From Methylobacillus sp. MM3 (GTDB taxonomy: Bacteria > Pseudomonadota > Gammaproteobacteria > Burkholderiales > Methylophilaceae): DNA of 64,000 nucleotides. The stretch lies in contig NZ_LXTQ01000040.1 of NCBI RefSeq assembly GCF_001645185.1, positions 229,224-293,223 on the forward strand, written 5' to 3'. Positions 1 to 9,130 of this stretch are shown here, piece by piece (position 1 is the stretch's first letter; the number at the start of each line of letters is the position of its first letter). The position numbers and the translations under genes were made by a program. Below the pieces are notes generated by a model. That model saw only the letters and a list, made by a program, of their open reading frames with translations. It made no database searches and was not told the DNA's origin.

Positions 1-679
1 GGTTTTCGACGAGACTGATCGCGATTTCACGATGCGGCATGGTTTCCGGCATCGCGCGCAATTGCAGACTCAGGCATTCGGCAAGATTGCGTGCGCCTAT
101 GCCGGGCGGATCCAGATGCTGGATCAGCTTGAGCGCGGTTTGCAACTCCATCGGATCGACTTCCTGCTCTTCCGGCAGCATTTCAGCCAGTTCTTCGAGT
201 GACTGATCCAGGTAGCCGTCTTCGGTGATGGCATCCACCAAGACCGAAGCCAGGGTCTGGTCGCGCTCCGAGAGCGGCATCAAGTGCAGTTGCTCAAGCA
301 GGTGCTGGCGCAGGGTAGGAGAGTCGGCCTCCTGGAAAACGTAGTCGTTATCGTCGTCGTCGCTGCCGGAGCCGCCTTCTTCCCAGCGATTGCTGCCGGC
401 GAAGTCGCCATAACTCTCACCGAAGGAATCGCCGCCGAAGTCGTCCTGGCGAGGCCCCTCCTCGACCGGCACAGTCGTTTCCTGCGCGGTACTCGGGACA
501 TGCTCCTCGTGGCCGCCGTCACTGTGTTCGACGCGCTCCAGTAAAGGATTGGCCTGCAATATCGTTTCCAGCTCCTGATTGAGTTCCACGGTGGAAAGCT
601 GGAGCAGACGAATGGATTGCTGCAACTGCGGCGTAAGCGCGAGATGCTGAGAAAGTCGAAGTTGAAGGCTTTGTTTCAT
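1..679 (-). CDS. rpoN: RNA polymerase sigma-54 factor RpoN (N-terminal part)
   Basis: The protein begins MKQSLQLRLSQHLALTPQLQ, the classical sigma-54 region I that contacts activators and core polymerase, followed by a Gln/Leu-rich LQQSIRLLQLS segment. Region II is an acidic, Gly/Ser/Asp-rich linker at about residues 55-105. After it the start of the core-binding region is visible (LDPPGIGARNLAECLSLQLR). The gene runs off the left edge of the window, so the C-terminal helix-turn-helix and RpoN box are not seen. It lies 17 bases downstream of lptB on the same strand, the usual proteobacterial order lptA-lptB-rpoN. Sigma-54 directs activator-dependent promoters, often nitrogen and flagellar genes; the specific targets here cannot be read from this window. 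Confidence 0.95.
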   Translation of the reverse strand, partial: MKQSLQLRLSQHLALTPQLQQSIRLLQLSTVELNQELETILQANPLLERVEHSDGGHEEHVPSTAQETTVPVEEGPRQDDFGGDSFGESYGDFAGSNRWEEGGSGSDDDDNDYVFQEADSPTLRQHLLEQLHLMPLSERDQTLASVLVDAITEDGYLDQSLEELAEMLPEEQEVDPMELQTALKLIQHLDPPGIGARNLAECLSLQLRAMPETMPHREIAISLVEN

Positions 680-696
680 GGTGTTCTCGGACCGCT

Positions 697-1419
697 TTAG
701 AGGCGGAAATCCCTGCCGAGATAAACTTCCCTGACACTGTCATTATGAATGATTTCATCCGGATGACCAGAGGCAAATACCTTGCCCTCGTTCACGATAT
801 AAGCATGATCGCAGATGCCCAGCGTCTCGCGTACGTTGTGATCGGTGATCAGCACGCCGATGTCGCGCTCCGTCAGGAAGCGGATGATTTTCTGGATATC
901 CAGCACGGCAATCGGATCGATGCCGGCGAACGGCTCATCCAGCAGGATGAAGCGCGGGTTGGTCGCCAGGCAGCGGGCGATTTCCACGCGCCGGCGTTCG
1001 CCGCCGGAAAGGCTGACTGCCGCGCTGTTCCGCAAATGGGTGATATGCAGTTCATGCAGCAATTCTTCGAGTTTTTCCTTTTGCTGTTCCGGCGTCAGTT
1101 TTTGCAATTCGAGTATCGCCAGGATATTGTCCTCGACATTCATCTTGCGGAAGATTGAAGGCTCCTGCGGAAGGTAGGCCAACCCCATGCGCGCGCGGCG
1201 GTGTATCGGCAGGCGGCCCAGATCCTTGCCGTCCAGCAGTATCCGTCCGCCATCCAGCGGGACCAGTCCGACCATCATGTAAAAGCTGGTAGTCTTGCCC
1301 GCGCCGTTCGGCCCCAGCAGGCCGACGACTTCGCCGCTCTTGATGGACAGCGAGATATCCTGCACTACCGTGCGCGCCTTGTAGCGCTTGCGCAGATTTT
1401 CGACTTTTAATTCACTCAC
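697..1419 (-). CDS. lptB: LPS export ABC transporter ATP-binding protein LptB
   Basis: A 240-residue ABC ATPase that powers extraction of lipopolysaccharide from the inner membrane with LptF and LptG (not in this window). The Walker A motif GPNGAGKT is at residues 36-43, the signature [11 protein letters not shown] at about 138, and the Walker [14 protein letters not shown] at about 157, followed by the switch histidine in [10 protein letters not shown]. The length matches LptB exactly. It is 11 bases downstream of lptA in the kdsD-kdsC-lptC-lptA-lptB-rpoN operon, so this is the LPS paralogue and not another branched-chain-type ATPase. Confidence 0.97.
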   Translation of the reverse strand: MSELKVENLRKRYKARTVVQDISLSIKSGEVVGLLGPNGAGKTTSFYMMVGLVPLDGGRILLDGKDLGRLPIHRRARMGLAYLPQEPSIFRKMNVEDNILAILELQKLTPEQQKEKLEELLHELHITHLRNSAAVSLSGGERRRVEIARCLATNPRFILLDEPFAGIDPIAVLDIQKIIRFLTERDIGVLITDHNVRETLGICDHAYIVNEGKVFASGHPDEIIHNDSVREVYLGRDFRL

Positions 1420-1430
1420 GTTTGTCGCCG

Positions 1431-1985
1431 TTAGTTGCCGGTGGCAGTCGAGCCGCTTGCCGGCGGTGTCTTTTTCTTGGGCTGGATCACTGCACGTACA
1501 CGGCCCTTGGGTGCCGAAGACGCGGTCGAGCCGCCGATCACTTCGGCATACTCGGCACCGGCGTCGTACATGATGTATTCGCCATTCACGATATCCTCGC
1601 CGCGCTTGACCCAGGCTTTGGTGTAAAGCTGAACCTTGTCCATGCGTCCGTCGTATTCGATGCGCTGCGCGCTGCCTTGCATGTATTCGTCCTTGCCTTC
1701 CATTTTTTGCCGGAAGGTGGTCGGATTGCCATAGGAAGTACTGTGCTGAAAGCCTTCGGCATCTTCCCGAACGACCAGTTTGTCTGCGTGGATGATCAGC
1801 GTTCCCTGGGTCAGAATCACATTGCCGGTGTAGGTGCTGGTTTTCTTGGCGTCATTGACGACGACATTGTCGGCTTCGAGGTCGATAGGCTTGTCCCGGT
1901 CGGCACTTTCGGCAAATGCGGCGCAGGAAAATAACAGCGTCGTGGCAGCGAGCAAGAGTTTATGGCCGCGATGCAGGGTTGTCAT
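1431..1985 (-). CDS. lptA: LPS transport periplasmic protein LptA
   Basis: A 184-residue periplasmic protein that forms the bridge carrying LPS between LptC and LptD. The N terminus is a signal peptide with cleavage probably after AAFA near residue 25. The OstA/LptA beta-jellyroll follows, with the recognisable stretches [31 protein letters not shown] and [16 protein letters not shown]. The C-terminal tail is low complexity (Lys, Pro, Thr, Ser). Its start overlaps the lptC stop by four bases (ATGA type), which points to translational coupling. Confidence 0.95.
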   Translation of the reverse strand: MTTLHRGHKLLLAATTLLFSCAAFAESADRDKPIDLEADNVVVNDAKKTSTYTGNVILTQGTLIIHADKLVVREDAEGFQHSTSYGNPTTFRQKMEGKDEYMQGSAQRIEYDGRMDKVQLYTKAWVKRGEDIVNGEYIMYDAGAEYAEVIGGSTASSAPKGRVRAVIQPKKKTPPASGSTATGN

Positions 1986-2686
1986 TGTGGTCTCCGGGTG
2001 CGGGTTTTCGAGTTGCCGTTATTGGCTTTTTTGGTGGAAGCTGTTTTAGGTGCGGCCGCTTTCCTGGGCGCTTGCGCCTTTTTAGGCGCGGCACTACGCG
2101 GAACCGATTTTGCGGCGGGCTTTTCATAATGCGCCCGAACGCGTTTCGAAAGCTTCAGCAAGCCGTTTTTCTTGTCGTATTCCATGCCGATTGCATGCAC
2201 CACGGTTTTGGGTGCCTGCAGGATGGTCACGGGCCGGTCTGTGCGTGCGATCTCGTCATCGGGAATGATATGCAGAAAATCGGTCAATACCGTCATCTCC
2301 CCTTTTTGCGCGGTTGCGGCGCGCACGACCTTTACCTTGTCCATCACATACACCTGTTCGCCATCGCTCGTGACCAGCCCGCGCTGACCTTCGATCTGGG
2401 TGTAGGGCTTGTTTTCAGCATACTGCGTAAAATGCGGCCGCATCAGATGCGTGGAGTCATCGTCAGGATAATGCACCATTTCCGTGGCGGCCAGCACATA
2501 GCGCGGATTACCGTTTAGATCGGTTTTCAGCGTGTTGAAATTGTTCAATTTGTAATCCGGGTCATGGCGGTCACTGCCATCATTCTTGGGCCCTGCTGGC
2601 TGCACGGCGACATCCGCCCACATGGTAAGCGCAGCGAGCAGTGCCAGCAGCAATAGTAAAAACCATGTAGCGGGACGGCCATGCAT
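1982..2686 (-). CDS. lptC: LPS export periplasmic protein LptC with basic C-terminal tail
   Basis: LptC is the bitopic inner-membrane protein that takes LPS from LptFG and hands it to LptA. One hydrophobic helix lies at about residues 7-24, then a periplasmic LptC fold (YKLNNFNTLKTDLNGNPRYV, QIEGQRGLVTSDGEQVYVMD). At 234 residues it is longer than the roughly 190 residues usual for the family. The excess is a C-terminal tail of about 45 residues rich in Lys, Ala, Pro and Arg, which I do not recognise from standard LptC. Identity rests on the fold-like strands and on its place between kdsC and lptA. Confidence 0.9.
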   Translation of the reverse strand: MHGRPATWFLLLLLALLAALTMWADVAVQPAGPKNDGSDRHDPDYKLNNFNTLKTDLNGNPRYVLAATEMVHYPDDDSTHLMRPHFTQYAENKPYTQIEGQRGLVTSDGEQVYVMDKVKVVRAATAQKGEMTVLTDFLHIIPDDEIARTDRPVTILQAPKTVVHAIGMEYDKKNGLLKLSKRVRAHYEKPAAKSVPRSAAPKKAQAPRKAAAPKTASTKKANNGNSKTRTRRPQ

Positions 2687-2687
2687 C

Positions 2688-3215
2688 TTATTTCAGATAC
2701 TGCGCCATCTGGGCATCAAGTGTTCCTTGCGCCTGCATGATGAATTCGCAGATCTCGCGCACTGCGCCGCGTCCGCCCTCGCGTTCGGTAACAACGTGTG
2801 CATGTTTCTTCACGAGTGCCGGCGCGGCAGGGACCGTAATGGCCAGGCCGCTGCGCAGCATCGGTGGCAAGTCCACCACATCGTCACCCATGAAAGCGCA
2901 TTCGGAGTGATCCAGCCCCAATTCCCGTGAAAGCTGCATGAATGCCTCCAGCTTATCCTCGACGCCCTGGAAGAAATGGGCGACGCCGGTATTCTCCGCG
3001 CGCTTGACGACGACTTTCGAGGTACGGCCGGTAATGATCGCCATGTCCACGCCGCTGGCTTTCAGCAGCTTCATGCCCAGGCCATCCTGCGAATTGAACG
3101 CCTTGTACTCCTGTCCGTCGTCGCATAGATAGAGGCTGCCGTCGGTCATGACGCCGTCTACGTCAAACACGATCAGCTTGACGCGTTTTGCGCGCTCCAG
3201 AACTTCTTGATTCAT
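2688..3215 (-). CDS. kdsC: 3-deoxy-D-manno-octulosonate 8-phosphate phosphatase KdsC
   Basis: A HAD-superfamily phosphatase of 175 residues that removes phosphate from Kdo-8-phosphate in lipid A-Kdo biosynthesis. HAD motif I is FDVDGVMTDG (Asp18 and Asp20), motif II is the Thr in IITGRTS, and motif III is GDDVVDLPPM. The absence of a large cap domain and the length are typical of KdsC, which acts as a tetramer. The start overlaps the kdsD stop by four bases and the stop lies one base from the lptC start, so the operon is tightly packed. Confidence 0.95.
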   Translation of the reverse strand: MNQEVLERAKRVKLIVFDVDGVMTDGSLYLCDDGQEYKAFNSQDGLGMKLLKASGVDMAIITGRTSKVVVKRAENTGVAHFFQGVEDKLEAFMQLSRELGLDHSECAFMGDDVVDLPPMLRSGLAITVPAAPALVKKHAHVVTEREGGRGAVREICEFIMQAQGTLDAQMAQYLK

Positions 3216-4219
3216 ACTACTTTCGCTTTCAGCAGGTCGTGCATGTTGAGCGCGCCGACCAACGATCCAGTCTCGTCGGTGACCAGCAGGCCATTGATTT
3301 TATGAGTTTCCATCAGCTCCACTGCTTCCGCAGCCAGGCGGTTGGGAGCGATAGTGCGTGGATTTGCGTGCATGACTTGCATAATGTCGGTAGCAGCGAC
3401 ATCCACGCCGTTTTCGAAGGCACGCCGCAGGTCGCCGTCGGTAAAGATGCCGACGGGTTTGCCTTGCGTATCGACGATGGCCGTCATGCCCAAGCCCTTG
3501 CGGGACATTTCGAGCAAGGCGGCCGACAGGAAAGCATTTTGCGGAACTTTGGGTATGCCGTCTCCGGTTCGCATCACATCGCTCACATGCAGTAGCAGCT
3601 GTCTGCCGAGCGCGCCTCCAGGGTGCGCGCGCGCAAAGTCTTCCTGCGAGAATCCGCGGGCGTCCAGCAGTACCAGCGCCAGAGCGTCACCCAACGCCAG
3701 TGCGGCCGTGGTGCTGGCGGTCGGCGCCAGTCCCAGCGGGCAGGCTTCGCGCGATACGGACGCATCCAGATGCACGTCGGCTTCTTTAGCCAGTGTGGAT
3801 TTCGGGTTGCCGGTCATGCTGATCAGTTTGGCACCCATGCGCTTGAGCATGGGCACAATGGTAAGCAGTTCATCGCTTTCGCCGGAATTCGACAGGACAA
3901 GGACGACATCGTGTCCGGTAATCATGCCCAGATCGCCATGGCTGGCCTCGGCCGGGTGCATGAAAAAAGCCGGCGTGCCGGTGCTGGCAAGCGTGGATGC
4001 AATCTTGCGGCCGATATGGCCTGATTTGCCCATGCCGCTCACCACAACGCGACCTCGGCACTGTAAAATGAGTTCCACAGCCTGGGGGAAGCTGTTGTCG
4101 AGACGTTGCGCCAGCGCTTCAACCGCGCGCGCTTCGGTCAGCAATACTTCTCGGGCAAGGTCGATCGGGTTTGCAGGATTGCTTTGCTGCTGATTTAATT
4201 TTGATACCACCATAATCAT
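3212..4219 (-). CDS. kdsD: arabinose-5-phosphate isomerase KdsD
   Basis: Converts ribulose-5-phosphate to arabinose-5-phosphate, the first step of Kdo synthesis. A SIS domain covers roughly residues 30-180 (SGMGKSGHIGRKIASTLAST, then HPAEASHGDLGM with catalytic-type His), and two CBS domains fill the C terminus (DVMRTGDGIPKVP and DIMQVMHANPRTI). The frame stays open upstream to 4330, but that extension would overlap the divergent antiporter start at 4309 and has no family counterpart. I therefore place the start at 4219 or 4213, giving 333-335 residues, close to the usual 328. No clear ribosome-binding site marks either codon. Confidence 0.93.
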   Translation of the reverse strand: MIMVVSKLNQQQSNPANPIDLAREVLLTEARAVEALAQRLDNSFPQAVELILQCRGRVVVSGMGKSGHIGRKIASTLASTGTPAFFMHPAEASHGDLGMITGHDVVLVLSNSGESDELLTIVPMLKRMGAKLISMTGNPKSTLAKEADVHLDASVSREACPLGLAPTASTTAALALGDALALVLLDARGFSQEDFARAHPGGALGRQLLLHVSDVMRTGDGIPKVPQNAFLSAALLEMSRKGLGMTAIVDTQGKPVGIFTDGDLRRAFENGVDVAATDIMQVMHANPRTIAPNRLAAEAVELMETHKINGLLVTDETGSLVGALNMHDLLKAKVV

Positions 4220-4308
4220 CAAGTATAAAAGGGTTCGCCCTCTGAATAAAGGATATAAACGCAAATAGCGCCCGATCCGGCACAAAATTTGCGTAAAGAT
4301 TTCCACCC

Positions 4309-6282
4309 ATGCCCGGCACCCTTGAAACAATCCTGATTCTCCTTACCGGTGCCGTCCTGGCGGTCGCATTATTTCGCGTGTTGCGCCTGCCGACGATGCT
4401 CGCTTATTTTCTGATTGGCATATTGCTCGGCCCGCATACCTTTGGTCTTTTGCCTGACAGCGAAGCGAATCGCGAACTGGCCGAATTCGGTGTTGTTTTC
4501 CTGATGTTCAGTATCGGTCTGGAATTCAGCCTTTCGCAATTGTATGCAATGCGAACGACCGTATTCGGGTTGGGCGGTGCGCAGGTGGCGATGACCACGC
4601 TGATCGTCATGCCAAGCGCGATGGCGCTCGGTATCGACTGGAGCGCGGCGCTGGTGCTTGCCGGTGCGATGGCGATGTCCTCCACTGCCATTGTTTCAAA
4701 AATGCTGGTGGAAAAAGTCGAACTCAGTTCGCGACATGGTCGCCTGGCGGTCGGTGTGCTGCTATTCCAGGATCTTGCCGTCGTACCGCTCCTGATCATG
4801 ATTCCCGCATTTGCCGCGCCTGCAGAAGTAATGGCGATGACGCTGGTTTTGTCGTTGCTTAAGGCTGCGATTACGCTGTCCATCCTGCTGGTATTCGGCA
4901 AGCGGTTGATTAACCCCTGGTTTGAATTGGTGGCCCGCCAGCAGTCGCGCGAACTGTTCGTGATGAACGTTCTGATGGTCACCTTGTTGTTGGCCTTCAT
5001 CACCAATCTGGCCGGGCTGTCTTATGCGCTGGGTGCCTTTATTGCGGGGATGTTGATCTCGGAAACCCGCTATCGATATCAGGTGGAAGCCGATATCGCA
5101 CCTTTCCGCGATATTCTGCTGGGGTTGTTCTTCATTACCGTCGGCATGATGCTGGACATCCGTGCGCTCGTCGCCAATGTCGAATGGGTTCTGTTGCTGC
5201 TGGCTCTGATCGTGTTTTTGAAAGCGCTAATCATTACCCAGCTGGCACGGCTTTTTCGCCATGAGACGGGAGTGGCTATCCGGACCGGCATTATGCTTGC
5301 CCAGGCCGGTGAATTCAGTTTCGTTATCATGGCCCACGGTGTGGGGCATGGCGTACTCGGCGGTCCTTTATTCCAGATAGTCCTGGCGGCTTCGCTGCTG
5401 TCGATGGTCGTCGCGCCTTTCATCATCCAGTACAACGGCTGGTTCGCTTCCCGCTTGTCGCGCAGTTACGAAAGTAATCGTGATCGCAAGATCAACGAAA
5501 TCGAGAGCATAGGCCAGCAACTCAGCGATCACGTCATCATTTGCGGTTTCGGACGCAGCGGGCAATATCTTTCGCGCTTTCTGAATGAAGAGGGGATACC
5601 GTTCATCGCGCTGGACATCGACCCATCCCGAGTACGCGAGGCGGCCAATGCCGGAGAAACCGTCGTCTATGGCGATGCCGGTCGACGTGTGGTATTGAAA
5701 GCGGCCGGCGCCGAACGCGCCAAGGCCGTGGTCATCAGCTATGCCGACCAGCACGCCTCAATGAAGGTATTGCATGTGGTGCAGGAAAATTACCCCCAAT
5801 TGCCGGTGATCGTACGTACCGTGGATGACAGCAATATGGAAAAATTCATCGATGCGGGTGCGGCCGAGGTGGTCCCGGAAGTGCTCGAAGGTAGCCTGAT
5901 GCTGGCTTCGCATGCACTGGTAATGATGGGTGTGCCGCTCTCGCGCGTGGTCAAGCGCATCCGTCATTTCCGGGAAGAGCGCTACCAGATGTTCCGCGGA
6001 TTTTTTCATGGTCTTTCCGATTACGACCTGGATGCGCGCGACGAAGACCAGTTGCGCCTGCAATCCGTCGCGTTGCCTGCTGGCGCTTATGCATGCCGTA
6101 TGCGCCTGAAGGATTTGGACATGACCCAGCATAAAGTGCAGGTCAAATCCATCCGGCGCCCGAATACCAAAGGACTGAGCCCTGCCCCCGAAGTCATTCT
6201 AGTGGAGGGCGACATGGTCGTTTTGCAAGGCACGCCCGATAATCTGAGCAGTGCTGCCACATTTCTTCTGACCGGAAAATGA
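4309..6282 (+). CDS. CPA2 family monovalent cation:proton antiporter (KefB/KefC/YbaL-like)
   Basis: A 657-residue inner-membrane antiporter. About the first 380 residues form a Na+/H+ exchanger domain of some 12-13 membrane helices, with the family segment LLFQDLAVVPLL and the GEFSFV motif. A linker (residues about 385-405) leads to an RCK/TrkA-N Rossmann domain (HVIICGFGRSGQYLSRFL) that binds nucleotide, and a TrkA-C domain closes the protein (EVILVEGDMVVLQGTPDNL). KefB/KefC exchange K+ for H+ under glutathione control; whether this protein is glutathione-gated cannot be told from sequence alone. It is divergent from kdsD, and its stop overlaps the thiO start by four bases. Confidence 0.93.
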   Translation: MPGTLETILILLTGAVLAVALFRVLRLPTMLAYFLIGILLGPHTFGLLPDSEANRELAEFGVVFLMFSIGLEFSLSQLYAMRTTVFGLGGAQVAMTTLIVMPSAMALGIDWSAALVLAGAMAMSSTAIVSKMLVEKVELSSRHGRLAVGVLLFQDLAVVPLLIMIPAFAAPAEVMAMTLVLSLLKAAITLSILLVFGKRLINPWFELVARQQSRELFVMNVLMVTLLLAFITNLAGLSYALGAFIAGMLISETRYRYQVEADIAPFRDILLGLFFITVGMMLDIRALVANVEWVLLLLALIVFLKALIITQLARLFRHETGVAIRTGIMLAQAGEFSFVIMAHGVGHGVLGGPLFQIVLAASLLSMVVAPFIIQYNGWFASRLSRSYESNRDRKINEIESIGQQLSDHVIICGFGRSGQYLSRFLNEEGIPFIALDIDPSRVREAANAGETVVYGDAGRRVVLKAAGAERAKAVVISYADQHASMKVLHVVQENYPQLPVIVRTVDDSNMEKFIDAGAAEVVPEVLEGSLMLASHALVMMGVPLSRVVKRIRHFREERYQMFRGFFHGLSDYDLDARDEDQLRLQSVALPAGAYACRMRLKDLDMTQHKVQVKSIRRPNTKGLSPAPEVILVEGDMVVLQGTPDNLSSAATFLLTGK

Positions 6283-7286
6283 AACCATCCATTACTATCG
6301 TAGGCGCCGGCGCTGTCGGCTGCCTGACTGCACTGGCATTCGCAAAAAAAGACTGGCAGGTGACGCTGGTAGATCAGGGCGTGCTTGGCGGCGAGGCCTC
6401 ATGGGCAGGCGGCGGCATTCTGTTTCCTTTGCTGCCGTGGAATTACAAGGAGCCAGTGAATCAACTCGCGTTGGCTGGCGCTGCCCGCTATCGCGAGCTA
6501 TGCGAGGAGTTGTTCGAAGCCACGGGCATCGATCCGCAATACCAGGCATGCGGGATGCGGGTGTTGCCGGAATTTGACGGCGAGGCCGCCCTGACATGGT
6601 GCAAGACGCATGGCCTCACTGCCGAAATTCAAGGGGAGTCATTATGGCTGCCAGAGGTAGCTCAGGTACGCAATCCGCGATTAATGATAGCCCTGGGTGC
6701 ACGATTGAAAGCCCTGGGCGTGACCATACATGAGCATACCGAATTGCTGCAATTGCAATCTGCGACGGCAAAGGTGCAGTCCTGGCAGAGCAGCAAGGGT
6801 ATCCGTTTCGAATCGGATGTTTACGTAGTGACTGCGGGCGCTTGGAGCCATAACCTCCTGGGCGAACATGCGCAGCCGGTGCCGGTAAAGCCCATGCGTG
6901 GACAAATGCTGCTTTATCAACTTGAAATGGGCGCGTTGTCGACCATACTCTATCGCAATGACTTTTACCTGATCCCCCGGCGCGACGGCCACATTCTCGC
7001 CGGCAGTACGGTGGAAGATGTCGGTTTCGATAAATCCACGACCGAAAGTGCCGCCCGGGATCTATCCCGAAAAGCCCGCGATCTATTGCCGCAGCTTGCC
7101 GATGCGCCCGTGATCCGGCACTGGAGTGGCCTGCGTCCGGGATCTCCGGACAATATCCCGACGATCGGCCGTCATCCGGATTTCGACAATCTTTATCTGA
7201 ATACCGGACATTTCCGTTACGGCGTAACCATGGCACCGGCTTCTGCTGAAGTTTTGTCAAAGGTGGTCTGTGGTAGTTTCGTCTAA
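6279..7286 (+). CDS. thiO: glycine oxidase ThiO-like FAD-dependent oxidoreductase
   Basis: A 335-residue DAO-family flavoenzyme. The N terminus is a Rossmann dinucleotide site (ITIVGAGAVGCLTALAFAKK) and the C terminus has the typical GLRPGSPDNIPTIGRHP and NTGHFRYGVTMAP segments. ThiO oxidises glycine to the iminoglycine used for the thiazole ring of thiamine; a general D-amino-acid oxidase role is the main alternative because no other thi genes are nearby. Translation is coupled to the antiporter gene (ATGA overlap). Its last 30 bases overlap the 3' end of the convergent acetyltransferase gene. Confidence 0.85.
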   Translation: MKPSITIVGAGAVGCLTALAFAKKDWQVTLVDQGVLGGEASWAGGGILFPLLPWNYKEPVNQLALAGAARYRELCEELFEATGIDPQYQACGMRVLPEFDGEAALTWCKTHGLTAEIQGESLWLPEVAQVRNPRLMIALGARLKALGVTIHEHTELLQLQSATAKVQSWQSSKGIRFESDVYVVTAGAWSHNLLGEHAQPVPVKPMRGQMLLYQLEMGALSTILYRNDFYLIPRRDGHILAGSTVEDVGFDKSTTESAARDLSRKARDLLPQLADAPVIRHWSGLRPGSPDNIPTIGRHPDFDNLYLNTGHFRYGVTMAPASAEVLSKVVCGSFV

Positions 7287-7763
7287 ATGCTTTTCCATGA
7301 TGATATTGCATCTGGCGTATACAGGATGCTGTCCTTTAAAAACTGTAACAAAACCATATTTTTTATATAGTCCTATTGCTGGTGCTAATGTGGTGTTTGA
7401 AAGAAGGTAAACGCGAGTTGCCTTTATTTCTTGCAGTTTACTAATTGCTGCTTCGATCAATAAATTTCCAAAACCACTTCCTTGATGTTGTTTGTCAACA
7501 GCCATTCTCGCCAGTTGATACTCGTGCTCATGCTCTTTGAATAAAGCGCAGACTCCTATAGCTTCTGAATTTTTCAGTAGAGTGAAAATAAATCCGCCAT
7601 CATCAATAATTTTGGATGGTTTTCCAAATAGACTTCTGTCCGCCTCTTCGATTTGAAAATAATGAGCTATCCAAGCCTCGTTCAATCGAATGAAATCATT
7701 GATATATTTATATTCATTTATAACTACGACAATATTTTCGGGGCCTGGCATGTTCATTAGCAA
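7257..7763 (-). CDS. GNAT family N-acetyltransferase
   Basis: A 168-residue GNAT protein. Motif A for acetyl-CoA pyrophosphate binding is visible as DKQHQGSGFGNLLIEAAI, followed by the conserved LYKKYGF near the C terminus. The substrate is unknown. It lies downstream of the SEC-C/TPR methyltransferase gene with a 7-base overlap, so the two are probably co-transcribed. The gene is clearly more AT-rich than thiO, with which it overlaps tail to tail by 30 bases, suggesting that the block arrived later or evolves under different composition. An alternative start at the Met four codons in is possible. Confidence 0.85.
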   Translation of the reverse strand: MLMNMPGPENIVVVINEYKYINDFIRLNEAWIAHYFQIEEADRSLFGKPSKIIDDGGFIFTLLKNSEAIGVCALFKEHEHEYQLARMAVDKQHQGSGFGNLLIEAAISKLQEIKATRVYLLSNTTLAPAIGLYKKYGFVTVFKGQHPVYARCNIIMEKHLDETTTDHL

Positions 7764-8989
7764 CCAATTGTTTTAATTTTAACCGCTACTTGTTTTGTGA
7801 AAATACTGAAACAAATATATTCATAAGACCAACCATATTTTTCTACAGCCTCTTGAAATGCCTTGAATTCATCCTCTCGCCAGTGTTCGTTGCCAATATA
7901 CTCATCAAACACAATGACACTTCCCGGCACTATTCTGGGAGCCAAGAGATTCAGGACTGTTTTAGTCGAGCTATAAATATCGCAGTCAATATTTATGAAA
8001 CGAACAAAATCCTTATGCTCATCAAGAAATTTGGGCAGAGTGTTTTCAAACCAACCTACATGCAACTCAACATTTTTTGGAACACAAGGTAATTCTCCCT
8101 TGGTTGTATAACTTCCCTTTGGTTCGTGATGCCATACTTCAGGCAAGCCTTCAAAGCTGTCAAAGCCATGAACCGGCTCATTGACCAAGGCCGAAATTTT
8201 TCGGATGGAGGTGCCGAACCGTACACCAAATTCCAGAACTAGACCTGAGTCGGGAGCGACATCCAAGGCAAGTTTGAAAGTTTGCAAACCACTTCCGGTA
8301 ATCGGTGGCAGATTTTTGCAAGAGGACTTAAGGTAATGCCATGCATCAAGACGAGCTTTATCAAGTCGACTTCCTTTTTCGAGCACCGCAAAGTGCTCAT
8401 CCGCTCTCTTTATATCGTCTTCGTAATCGCATAGCACGCCTAAAACATAACGCGTCTCATTGTCTGAAGGACATATATTCAGGGTCTTTTGCAATTGTCT
8501 AATTGCAGGTTTCATATCCGTTGGATTGATTAACAATGCATGTAGATTGAATGAGGCATTAGCATAATCTGGAGCTAATTCCAGTGCGCGGCGATAATGA
8601 TTAGCGGCTGATTCGAGGTCTCCATTTTCATGGAAGGCCAAACCGAGGTTGTTATGAAATTCCGGATTGGAAGGGTTTGCCTTGATTGCACGTTGAAGAA
8701 GGGTTGTTGCAACTTCTAGATTGCCTTGCTGAAGAGCAATTGAACCCAATAAGTGAAGCGCATCTTGCTGGTTTGGTGATAACTGTAAGATCTTTTGACA
8801 AATGCCTTCAGCCTGAGTCAGGTTGCCCTGTTGTCTATGCAACCAGGCTGCCTGAAGTGCTCGGCGATTTTCTGTTTCGCGGACCAAGGAATGGTTAATC
8901 CGGCCTGATATGTTATTCAAGCAACATTGCTTATATTTTTTGCCACTGCCGCAAGGGCAAGTATCATTACGCCCGGGTTTTTGGGTCAT
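7757..8989 (-). CDS. SEC-C motif / TPR / class I SAM-dependent methyltransferase fusion
   Basis: A 410-residue three-part protein. Residues 1-23 hold a SEC-C zinc motif (PGRNDTCPCGSGKKYKQCC; Cys11, 13, 22, 23). Residues about 45-210 are TPR repeats (LHLLGSIALQQGNLEVATTL, FHNNLGLAFHENGDLESAAN). Residues about 240-400 form a TylF-like methyltransferase: SAM-binding LEFGVRFGTSIRKI, HGFDSFEGLPEVW, and FINIDCDIYSSTKTVL, a pattern used by macrocin O-methyltransferase relatives. It is divergent from the SEC-C/TPR/GT41 gene, and both begin with almost the same zinc motif. The sequence is AT-rich. The methyl acceptor is unknown; a glycan or glycopeptide made by the neighbour is an inference. Confidence 0.88.
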   Translation of the reverse strand: MTQKPGRNDTCPCGSGKKYKQCCLNNISGRINHSLVRETENRRALQAAWLHRQQGNLTQAEGICQKILQLSPNQQDALHLLGSIALQQGNLEVATTLLQRAIKANPSNPEFHNNLGLAFHENGDLESAANHYRRALELAPDYANASFNLHALLINPTDMKPAIRQLQKTLNICPSDNETRYVLGVLCDYEDDIKRADEHFAVLEKGSRLDKARLDAWHYLKSSCKNLPPITGSGLQTFKLALDVAPDSGLVLEFGVRFGTSIRKISALVNEPVHGFDSFEGLPEVWHHEPKGSYTTKGELPCVPKNVELHVGWFENTLPKFLDEHKDFVRFINIDCDIYSSTKTVLNLLAPRIVPGSVIVFDEYIGNEHWREDEFKAFQEAVEKYGWSYEYICFSIFTKQVAVKIKTIGC

Positions 8990-9130
8990 ATTTAATTAGC
9001 TAAGAAAATGATTAGTGAAGAGAATCAGAATTTAAACGCTTAGAGTAGATATTCTCTCAAGTTTTTGACTAAACAGTAAGCGAAAGCGTAACCGCGATTC
9101 ATTCTTTATACGGAAATGAAAATCAACGCC
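8990..9130. other. divergent intergenic region of the SEC-C gene pair
   Basis: About 140 bases of AT-rich sequence separate the divergent start codons. The region must hold both promoters and any shared control site. I see no strong sigma-70 hexamer pair and no long palindrome in it. Confidence 0.5.

Noticed and set aside
4220..4330. N-terminal extension of KdsD
   Set aside because: The extra 37-39 residues have no counterpart in the family and would overlap the divergent antiporter start.
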